DNA from: Clostridium sp.
Lineage (GTDB): Bacteria > Bacillota > Clostridia > Clostridiales > Clostridiaceae
Length of the DNA: 5,298 bases
Direction: 5' to 3'
Assembly: GCA_012511315.1 (NCBI GenBank)
Contig: JAAZGI010000170.1
Coordinates: forward strand, 1 to 5,298
Position 1 is the first letter of the stretch. Every line of letters begins with the position of its first letter. The notes under the pieces are model-generated. The model worked only from the letters and a program-made list of their open reading frames with translations, had not been told where the DNA came from and did no database searches. This document shows positions 1 to 4,842 of the stretch, in pieces. Both the position numbers and the translations under genes were made by a program.

Positions 1-27
1 AAACGTGAGAACTGAAACGTGAGAACT
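1..27. repeat. Two copies of a 14-base direct repeat at the left edge
   Basis: The 13 bases AAACGTGAGAACT occur at 1-13 and again at 15-27, separated by one G, which gives a tandem unit of GAAACGTGAGAACT. Because the first copy begins at the window edge, the array may be longer. From memory, similar GAAACGTGAGAAC strings occur as dispersed intergenic repeats in some Clostridia, but I cannot check this here. It lies beyond the terminator of the minus-strand gene, so it is probably intergenic. Confidence 0.6.
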
Positions 28-61
28 AAAATCTCTTATATTTCATTTGTAAAATAAGCAA

Positions 62-86
62 TGCAGCAGAGACCAGCTCTGCTGCA
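62..86 (-). terminator. Hairpin terminator of the acidic-protein gene
   Basis: TGCAGCAGAG (62-71) pairs perfectly with CTCTGCTGCA (77-86) around a 5-base loop, a 10-bp GC-rich stem. Read on the minus strand, the stem is followed by a short T-rich stretch (TGCTTATTTT, leftward from 61). It sits 24 bases past the stop codon of the minus-strand gene, as expected for an intrinsic terminator. The T-tract is interrupted, so efficiency is uncertain. The plus-strand side has only a weak TTTT, so use in both directions is possible but less likely. Confidence 0.7.
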
Positions 87-109
87 CGCTATTTTAGAGG
101 AGGAAAAGA

Positions 110-478
110 TTAAAGATCAGACTTTAACGAAGTCTCATCGCCATAGATATCTTTATCGAAATCATAGAACTCATCCTCTGGTGAAGGTAGGGGATCTTCT
201 AACGAAGGTTCCGGTTCTTCCATTTTGAGATCTTCTAATTTCTTTTCTTTTACAAGATCGGGAATGGAGTCTTTCAAAGGTTGAATCTCTGGCTTGATGA
301 TTTCAGTGGGCAGATGCTCCACTTGATAGCCGTTTCCTGGCGGTAGATGTTCAACACCAGGTGTTTGACTGTCCGGTTTGTCGGGATCAGGCGTTTCGTT
401 GGGGTCATTCTGCAATGCTTGCTTGTCTAAACGATCCTTTAGGTTCATGTCGTTGTTGTCGGTGCAATCGTTATACAT
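110..478 (-). CDS. Hypothetical acidic proline-rich protein, 122 aa
   Basis: I do not recognise this family. The product is 122 residues with about 33 Asp/Glu against 12 Lys/Arg and 16 prolines, so it should be strongly negative and largely disordered. It has no signal peptide, membrane segment or metal-binding cluster; its only cysteine is residue 5. A short internal repeat, VEHLP, occurs at residues 42-46 and 53-57, and the C-terminal third is an acidic run containing EDEFYDFDKD. The start at 478 is chosen because AAGGAGGT lies five bases before it; the frame stays open to an ATG at 511, which would add 11 residues but would place this ribosome site inside the gene. It is a single gene, transcribed away from the DUF2207 gene and closed by its own terminator. 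The ribosome site, terminator and biased composition argue that it is a real gene; function is unknown, and it is probably cytoplasmic. Confidence 0.72.
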   Translation of the reverse strand: MYNDCTDNNDMNLKDRLDKQALQNDPNETPDPDKPDSQTPGVEHLPPGNGYQVEHLPTEIIKPEIQPLKDSIPDLVKEKKLEDLKMEEPEPSLEDPLPSPEDEFYDFDKDIYGDETSLKSDL

Positions 479-483
479 TGAGG

Positions 484-491
484 ACCTCCTT
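484..491 (-). promoter_or_regulatory. Ribosome binding site that sets the acidic-protein start
   Basis: On the minus strand the sequence reads AAGGAGGT, five bases before the ATG at 478. This is a near-complete complement of the 16S rRNA 3' end and decides in favour of the shorter protein over the upstream ATG at 511. Confidence 0.85.
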
Positions 492-676
492 CCCAATGAT
501 TTTTTAATCATCAGATATCTTTAAACTAATAGTACCATAAGAAACTAGCTAAAAAACCGATAGAATGTAAAGGATATTTTAACAATATTTGTTTTTGGTA
601 AAAAAAACAGATGTATCAGACTCCGTTTTTCCTAATAAAGTCTTAGTTGTTCTCTGAAGTCCCATATTTAAATGTA

Positions 677-682
677 TATAAT
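677..682 (+). promoter_or_regulatory. Candidate -10 box (upstream) for the DUF2207 gene
   Basis: A perfect TATAAT lies at 677-682, inside an 8-bp inverted repeat (668-675/687-694). The -35 position at 17-18 bp spacing is poor (CTGAAG or TCTGAA), so it would be weak or need an activator. Start of transcription would be near 689, leaving a leader of roughly 110 bases. Confidence 0.35.
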
Positions 683-720
683 GTAAACATTTAACCAGTC
701 CATTGTAAGTCTGGGGGGTG

Positions 721-726
721 TATAAT
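721..726 (+). promoter_or_regulatory. Candidate -10 box (downstream) for the DUF2207 gene
   Basis: A second perfect TATAAT lies at 721-726, just after a run of six G. No good -35 hexamer is present at the usual spacing (GTCCAT at 698-703). If used, transcription would start near 733, placing the leader hairpin (744-773) about ten bases from the 5' end of the mRNA. Confidence 0.35.
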
Positions 727-743
727 AAGATTAAACTAAACAT

Positions 744-773
744 TTAAAGCACTAAGGGATTTTAGTGCTTTAA
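744..773 (+). promoter_or_regulatory. Leader hairpin upstream of the DUF2207 gene
   Basis: TTAAAGCACTAA (744-755) pairs perfectly with TTAGTGCTTTAA (762-773) around a 6-base loop, a 12-bp stem. On the plus strand no T-run follows, so it is not a typical terminator. It ends 26 bases before the start codon, leaving the ribosome site free. A role in mRNA stability, or as part of a switch, is possible; no known riboswitch fold is recognised. Confidence 0.5.
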
Positions 774-799
774 CTCTAAAGGGTGGTGATGAAGGAAAG

Positions 800-2797
800 A
801 TGATTGAAAAATTTAAAATAAAAAATATAGTTCTCTTGCTTCTGGTAGCTGTTTTCTTGGCAGTGATTCCAGTACAAGAGGCCATGGCCAATGAATTTGA
901 GGTAAGTCGGTATCATGCAGTTTATGAAGTACAGCCCAATGGGGATGTAAAAGTAACAGAAGATATCACCTATGATTTTTCTTTTGATGCCAATGGTATA
1001 TTTCGTGATATCGACACCAACTTAGGTGAGGATATTCCCAATACACCAGCAAACCAAGTGGACCTTGATTATGTGAGTGTTGCTGTTCTTGAGGATGGCG
1101 CGGAAAGACCCATTTACATGACTGATGAAGGTGCTGGCGAGGATGGGCTATTCGAGTTTTATGAGACTCAACAGTCAAAGGTTTATCGATTAAAAGTGTT
1201 TGAGAAAACAAGTCATGATAGTAAAACATTTCGTTTTAGCTATACATTAACCAATGCAGTGACTAAATTTAATGATATTGCAACATTCAACTGGAAGATG
1301 ATTGATAGAAACTGGGAAGTGTATCTCAGAGATGTTAAGATGACCATCAAGATACCTGAGGGAGCAGAGAAGTCCGATCTTAGGATTTATTCTCATGGTG
1401 ATCTTACGGGATTCAATGAGATATTGGATGCACAGACCTTTAATGTTCAGGTTGAAGTGGTGGAACCAGGCACCATGGTAGAAAATTTAGTGATTTTCCC
1501 CTTGGACTTGGTGCCAGACTCTCAAAAAATCATCCCACGTACTGAGCTCCCTACTATATTAGAACGAGAAACTGAATTGGCAGAACAAGCCAACATAGAG
1601 CGTGAAGAAGCAAAAAAACGGGTAGAAGAATACCGTAAACAGCAAGAAGCTGAGCGCCAAGCTGAAATAGCTCGTCAAGCAAGAAATAAAAAAATGAATC
1701 CCTTTCTTTGGATTCTAGGTGCTGTAGGTTTAGGTGGAGCGGGCTTTGTGATCAGAAAATATGGTCGTGAAAGAAAGCCAGAGTTCCAAGGTGATTACTA
1801 TAGAGAACTTCCGGGAGATTACACTCCTGCTGTCATGACCTACCTGTTAGAAAATGGAACCATTGAATCAAAGGATATCATGGCAACCTTAATGGATTTA
1901 TCAAGAAAAGGAATGATAGCCATTGAACCCTATGAAAAGGAAAAACGTTCACTTTTTGGAAATAAGACAGAAACAGACTATCGTCTGGTATCAAGAAGAC
2001 CACAAGCTGAAGAGCTGAAAAAACTAACCAATCATGAGCAGTTTTTATTTGATTGGTTCATTAACGATTTAGGTGATGGATCGAGCTTGGTTATGGACGA
2101 CCTTGAGGCGACCTTGAAAAAGGAAAGTAATGCTCGGCAGTTCAACCGAGATTACGATCAATTTAAGAGTTATATTGCAGGAATGGGTGAAAGCCTTAAT
2201 TTCCGAGAAGCTAATAAGACTAAAGGCAGTGGAATATTTTATCTTTTAGGCTTTGTATTAATTGCTATCGCAGTTTTGGTTGTCGTTTATTTCAACAACA
2301 TGATGGGATTGGTGCCAGGGATCGCTGGAGTGATTATGCTTAGTACAACAGGTGCTATGGCTGTTAAACGTAAACTAACGCAGTATGGTTCGAATCAAGT
2401 GGCCATGTGGAAAGCTTTTAAGCGCTTTCTTGAGACCTTCTCTAATATGGACAAGGCTGAAATTCCAGCCTTAACGATCTGGAACCACTACCTAGTTTAT
2501 GCTACATCCTTGGGAATTGCTAAAGAAGTCATTGAACAATTACCAAAGGCCTACTCTCCCCAAGAATTAAATGACCCCACCTTTACTAGAACGTTCTATC
2601 CTAGCTTTTACTCTGGTAGGGGATTTGCACAGATGGACCGAACTCTTAACCAAGCAATGTCAACAGCCACTCAAACGATTCAAAAAGCAGAAGCCGTGGC
2701 ATCGTCAAGACGTTCCTCGTCCATGGGCGGCGGCGGTGGATTCTCAGGTGGTTCCTCTGGCGGCGGCGGAGGTGGAGGTGGAGGTGGCGCATTCTAA
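800..2797 (+). CDS. DUF2207 family membrane protein with poly-Gly tail
   Basis: The 665-residue product is a predicted exported, membrane-anchored DUF2207 protein whose biochemical role is not established. A signal peptide spans residues 1-30 (KFKIK, then a leucine/valine core, probable cleavage after AMA). Residues 32-235 form the extracellular DUF2207 domain, beginning with the family-like VYEVQPNGDVKVTEDITYDF. An Arg/Glu/Gln-rich coiled coil (about 255-298) precedes a membrane helix (about 300-318). A cytoplasmic-type region (335-470) contains LPGDYTPAVMTYLLENG and resembles the winged-helix-like part of the family. Two more helices (about 478-497 and 503-521) are followed by a conserved segment with WNHYLVYATSLGIA (561-574). 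The tail from 643 is almost all glycine and ends GGGAF, which is typical of the family. ATG at 800 is preceded by GAAGGAAAG and GGTGGTGAT. It lies upstream of lemA, a frequent partner. The family is confident; the function is unknown. Confidence 0.93.
   Translation: MIEKFKIKNIVLLLLVAVFLAVIPVQEAMANEFEVSRYHAVYEVQPNGDVKVTEDITYDFSFDANGIFRDIDTNLGEDIPNTPANQVDLDYVSVAVLEDGAERPIYMTDEGAGEDGLFEFYETQQSKVYRLKVFEKTSHDSKTFRFSYTLTNAVTKFNDIATFNWKMIDRNWEVYLRDVKMTIKIPEGAEKSDLRIYSHGDLTGFNEILDAQTFNVQVEVVEPGTMVENLVIFPLDLVPDSQKIIPRTELPTILERETELAEQANIEREEAKKRVEEYRKQQEAERQAEIARQARNKKMNPFLWILGAVGLGGAGFVIRKYGRERKPEFQGDYYRELPGDYTPAVMTYLLENGTIESKDIMATLMDLSRKGMIAIEPYEKEKRSLFGNKTETDYRLVSRRPQAEELKKLTNHEQFLFDWFINDLGDGSSLVMDDLEATLKKESNARQFNRDYDQFKSYIAGMGESLNFREANKTKGSGIFYLLGFVLIAIAVLVVVYFNNMMGLVPGIAGVIMLSTTGAMAVKRKLTQYGSNQVAMWKAFKRFLETFSNMDKAEIPALTIWNHYLVYATSLGIAKEVIEQLPKAYSPQELNDPTFTRTFYPSFYSGRGFAQMDRTLNQAMSTATQTIQKAEAVASSRRSSSMGGGGGFSGGSSGGGGGGGGGGAF
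2723..2794 (+). repeat. GGN-repeat tract encoding the glycine tail
   Basis: The last part of the DUF2207 gene consists of GGC, GGT and GGA codons in two blocks split by a TTCTCAGG-containing segment. It is strongly G-rich in a region that is otherwise A/T-rich. Such runs can change length by slippage and can form G-quadruplexes on the coding strand. It is part of the gene, not an insertion, since glycine tails are usual for DUF2207 proteins. Confidence 0.7.
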
Positions 2798-2908
2798 GGC
2801 TACCAAACCTTATAAGGTGGAAATTATTTTCTGAAAAGAGCGGATAAGTATTTAAAGCTCATCTGCTGACCATCTTAAAACGAGAAAGAAATTTAAATTA
2901 GTAAAACA

Positions 2909-2914
2909 TATAAT
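2909..2914 (+). promoter_or_regulatory. Possible -10 box for lemA
   Basis: TATAAT at 2909-2914 lies in the 205-base gap before lemA. The -35 position at 17 bp spacing is poor (AAGAAA at 2886-2891). No clear terminator follows the DUF2207 gene (only a weak 7-bp pairing, 2839-2845 with 2861-2867), so lemA may be transcribed both by read-through and from here. Confidence 0.3.
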
Positions 2915-2958
2915 AGAACACATTATGTATTAAAAATTGTTATAAAAAATTAAATTTT

Positions 2959-2994
2959 AAAATAAGAATAAAAATAAGAATTAAAATAAAAGGA
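2959..2994 (+). repeat. Period-12 A-rich tandem repeat before lemA
   Basis: AAAATAAGAATA (2959-2970) is followed by AAAATAAGAATT (2971-2982) and a degenerate third unit, AAAATAAAAGGA (2983-2994), which runs into the ribosome site AGGAG (2991-2995). The tract makes an unstructured A-rich leader, which may favour ribosome loading. Copy number could vary between strains. Confidence 0.55.
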
Positions 2995-3002
2995 GAAACA
3001 AT

Positions 3003-3674
3003 ATGCCTACATTATTTTGGGTGCTGTTAATTGTAATTATACTACTAGCTCTCATTCTGGTCTCTATGTACAATGGTTTAGTTAAATTACGCAACACGGT
3101 GCGTAATGCTTACGCACAGATGGATGTTCAGATGAAAAATCGTGCGGATCTAATTCCTGGACTAGTTGAAACGGTTAAAGGAGCAGCGGGACATGAAAGA
3201 GGAACTCTTGAAGCTGTTATTCAGGCAAGATCTGCTGTTATGAATGCTGGAACTCCAGATGAATCCATGGAAGCTAACAATCAGATGACATCAGCATTAA
3301 ATCGTATGATGCTTCTGGTGGAAAACTATCCGGAACTTAAAGCTAATGCCAATTTCCAACAACTAATGTCAGAATTAAAGGACGCAGAAGAGAAAATCCG
3401 TTACTCCAGACAGTTCTACAATGATACGGTTCAGAAATACAATACGAAGATTGAAGTGTTCCCTTCCAATATCATTGCAAACATGTTTGGGTTCCGTCAG
3501 GAACGATTCTTTGAAATCACTGAATCTGAGCGTCAAGCTCCTCGGGTTGATTTTTCTGGAACTTATGATGGAAATTTTAATCAAAATGATGCTTATGCTC
3601 AAAAAGCACCGAAAATTGAGGGGGGATCCGACCCTCGAAATTTGGATGATTTGAAAAATGGACGCAATCAATAA
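3003..3674 (+). CDS. lemA: LemA family membrane protein
   Basis: The product, 223 residues, is a LemA family protein: one N-terminal membrane helix (about residues 4-22) followed by a helical-bundle domain. Its precise cellular function is not established. Family hallmarks are visible in order: YNGLVKLRNTV (23-33), AYAQMDVQMKNRADLIPGLV (36-55), ETVKGAAGHE (56-65), ENYPELKANANFQQL (107-121), then the AEEKIRYSRQFYNDTVQKYN segment (128-147) and FP..IIANMFGF ending at FFEI (169-172). A polar tail from about 183 (Asn, Asp, Gly and Lys rich, to residue 223) exceeds the usual LemA length of about 185 residues. The ATG has AGGAG seven bases upstream. It follows a DUF2207 gene, a common pairing, and is closed by a strong terminator. 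Whether it is co-transcribed with the DUF2207 gene is open because of the 205-base gap. Family assignment is secure. Confidence 0.95.
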   Translation: MPTLFWVLLIVIILLALILVSMYNGLVKLRNTVRNAYAQMDVQMKNRADLIPGLVETVKGAAGHERGTLEAVIQARSAVMNAGTPDESMEANNQMTSALNRMMLLVENYPELKANANFQQLMSELKDAEEKIRYSRQFYNDTVQKYNTKIEVFPSNIIANMFGFRQERFFEITESERQAPRVDFSGTYDGNFNQNDAYAQKAPKIEGGSDPRNLDDLKNGRNQ

Positions 3675-3679
3675 AGTCT

Positions 3680-3719
3680 AAAAAAAAGCAGGATTCTTTT
3701 GGGGATCCTGCTTTTTTTT
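3680..3719 (+). terminator. Strong intrinsic terminator after lemA
   Basis: Eight A plus GCAGGAT (3680-3694) pair without mismatch with ATCCTGC plus eight T (3705-3719), a 15-bp stem with a 10-base loop (TCTTTTGGGG). It starts six bases after the lemA stop codon. The A-tract on the left side means it could also stop transcription coming from the right. It separates lemA from the Nqr/Rnf genes. Confidence 0.93.
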
Positions 3720-3791
3720 AGGAAATTCAGTGGTGAAAAATTAAGTTTGGAACGATTATTCTTGGAATTAGTGATTAAATTTCAAAAAAGA

Positions 3792-3820
3792 CTGAAATAG
3801 AATCGAGCAAAGGGTATAAT
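3792..3820 (+). promoter_or_regulatory. Sigma-A type promoter for the rnfD/nqrB operon
   Basis: CTGAAA (3792-3797, four of six matches to TTGACA) and a perfect TATAAT (3815-3820) are 17 bp apart. Transcription would begin near 3827, giving a short leader of about 29 bases to the ATG at 3856. Its position directly after the lemA terminator supports an independent operon. Confidence 0.6.
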
Positions 3821-3855
3821 TAGAAGTGTTAAAATATTTACTGTGAGGTCTTATT

Positions 3856-4842
3856 ATGCAAATAACAAAGTACTTTATGAAACAGAAAATGATGAGGACA
3901 GTTCTTTGGAGTCTGCTTCCAATCTATCTATTTTCTATTTACTTGTTTGGCTGGAGAGTTCTTCTGGTCTTAGCCGTATCTTTAGTTACAGCATTTGCTG
4001 GTGAATTATTCATCCTGCGAATGATTAGTGGAGATAAGGCGAAGGTTACAGAGGCAGCTTTTGTTACAGCTGGACTATTTACGCTGACGTTACCACCCAC
4101 TGTTCCAATTTGGATCGTTGTTGTGGGCACACTATTTGGAATTATTTTTGGAAAAGCTATTTTTGGTGGCTTTGCTAAAAACGTATTTAACCCAGCTTTA
4201 GTTGGTCGTGCTTTTGTGTATGTTAGTTTCCCTGCTCAAATGACCATGCAATGGCAGAAACCTTTCGGTGGCTTCCCTGGCGGACTTCTGAAATGGTCAG
4301 GCGCTGTAGATATGGCCACAGAAGTTACTCCAATGATTAATATGAATGTGAATGGCATTGCTGCCAGTCCATTAAACCTATTAATTGGTAACATTTCAGG
4401 ATCCATGGGAGAAACCTCAGCCATTCTGATTATTCTAGCTGGCGCTTACTTAATTTATACCAAGACCGCTTCTTGGAAAATTATGGCATCCGTTACAGCA
4501 TCTGGGCTGGTCTTCTCTTTATTCTTTAATATGCTCGGTGCAACGAATGTGAACCCATTGTTTACTTTATTATCCGGTGGATTCTTGTTTGGTACTGTAT
4601 TTATGGCGACCGATCCTGTATCTGCTCCAATGAAAGATCCGGGCAAGATTATCTATGGGATACTAATTGGCTTTATAACCATTGTCATTCGGACCTTCTC
4701 ACTATTTACAGAAGGAATGATGTTTGCAATTTTGATTGGTAACTCATTTGCACCACTGATTAACATGAATGTTAAAAACTGGGAAGCAAAGCAAAAGGCT
4801 AAAAAAGCCGCCCTTGCAGCAGAACAGAAGGAGGCAATCTAA
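3856..4842 (+). CDS. RnfD/NqrB family flavin-carrying membrane subunit
   Basis: This 328-residue integral membrane protein belongs to the NqrB/RnfD family, the membrane subunit that carries covalent FMN (and riboflavin in Nqr) in Na+- or H+-translocating NADH:quinone or ferredoxin:NAD+ oxidoreductases. Visible family signatures are FGKAIFGGFAKNVFNPALVG (98-117), GNISGSMGETSA (178-189), GGFLFGTVFMATDPVSAP (241-258), IRTFSLFTEGMMFAIL (278-293) and the end of the last helix, GNSFAPLINM (295-304). About eight to ten membrane helices are expected. The probable FMN-attachment threonine is T158 in D152-M-A-T-E-V-T-P-M, where relatives usually have SGAT or TGAT. The length matches RnfD (about 320) rather than NqrB (about 410, with a longer N-terminus). 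A lysine/alanine-rich tail ends the protein. GAGG lies seven bases before the ATG. It is the first gene after a promoter; its stop shares one base with the next start. Rnf or Nqr identity cannot be decided from this gene alone. Confidence 0.93.
   Translation: MQITKYFMKQKMMRTVLWSLLPIYLFSIYLFGWRVLLVLAVSLVTAFAGELFILRMISGDKAKVTEAAFVTAGLFTLTLPPTVPIWIVVVGTLFGIIFGKAIFGGFAKNVFNPALVGRAFVYVSFPAQMTMQWQKPFGGFPGGLLKWSGAVDMATEVTPMINMNVNGIAASPLNLLIGNISGSMGETSAILIILAGAYLIYTKTASWKIMASVTASGLVFSLFFNMLGATNVNPLFTLLSGGFLFGTVFMATDPVSAPMKDPGKIIYGILIGFITIVIRTFSLFTEGMMFAILIGNSFAPLINMNVKNWEAKQKAKKAALAAEQKEAI
4828..4834 (+). promoter_or_regulatory. Ribosome binding site of the NqrC/RnfG gene
   Basis: AAGGAGG lies inside the end of the upstream gene, seven bases before the ATG at 4842. 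The start overlaps the preceding stop in TAATG, which suggests translational coupling of the two subunits and equal output. Confidence 0.85.

Larger units (their letters stand above)
668..747. repeat. Three ACATTTAA elements, possible regulator sites
   Basis: TTAAATGT (668-675) and ACATTTAA (687-694) form an inverted pair flanking the first TATAAT box. A further ACATTTAA lies at 740-747, as part of an 11-base direct repeat TAAACATTTAA (684-694 and 737-747). The two direct copies are 53 bases apart, close to five helical turns. The layout suggests a transcription factor site, but A/T-rich DNA can produce such matches by chance. Confidence 0.35.
479..799. other. Divergent intergenic control region
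   Basis: This 321-base A/T-rich spacer lies between two divergently transcribed genes and carries no convincing coding sequence. It must hold promoters for both. The rightward side has two TATAAT boxes (677-682 and 721-726), repeated ACATTTAA elements and a leader hairpin, listed separately. For the leftward gene only weak candidates are visible, for example TTTACA (complement of 566-571) or TACTAT (complement of 529-534), neither with a well-spaced partner. Nothing further is identified between about 572 and 660. Confidence 0.6.

Noticed and set aside
479..511. N-terminal extension of the acidic protein to an ATG at 511 (11 more residues).
   Set aside because: The extension would contain the AAGGAGGT ribosome site that serves the ATG at 478, and no comparable site precedes 511.
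789..803. Five-codon frame ATG-AAG-GAA-AGA-TGA overlapping the DUF2207 start, possible coupling leader peptide.
   Set aside because: The purine-rich GGTGG is only two bases before this ATG, too close for a normal ribosome site; more likely the sequence is simply the purine-rich lead-in to the ATG at 800.
966..1229. Minus-strand open frame of 87 codons inside the DUF2207 gene.
   Set aside because: It lies wholly within a confident gene and has histidine/glutamine-rich, domain-free composition typical of an antisense shadow.
2807..2818. 12-base palindrome ACCTTATAAGGT just after the DUF2207 stop.
   Set aside because: It has no loop as a hairpin and no T-tract; a single operator-like palindrome downstream of a gene has no supporting context.
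2571..2834. Plus-strand open frame of 87 codons overlapping the end of the DUF2207 gene.
   Set aside because: It is the +1 shadow of the GGN tract and conserved C-terminus; no ribosome site or recognisable domain.
2839..2867. Possible terminator hairpin after the DUF2207 gene (AGCGGAT/ATCTGCT).
   Set aside because: Only seven pairs including a G-U, a 15-base loop and no T-run after it.
3375..3671. Minus-strand open frame of 98 codons across lemA.
   Set aside because: It is antisense to the conserved LemA domain, with no ribosome site worth noting and no recognisable motifs.
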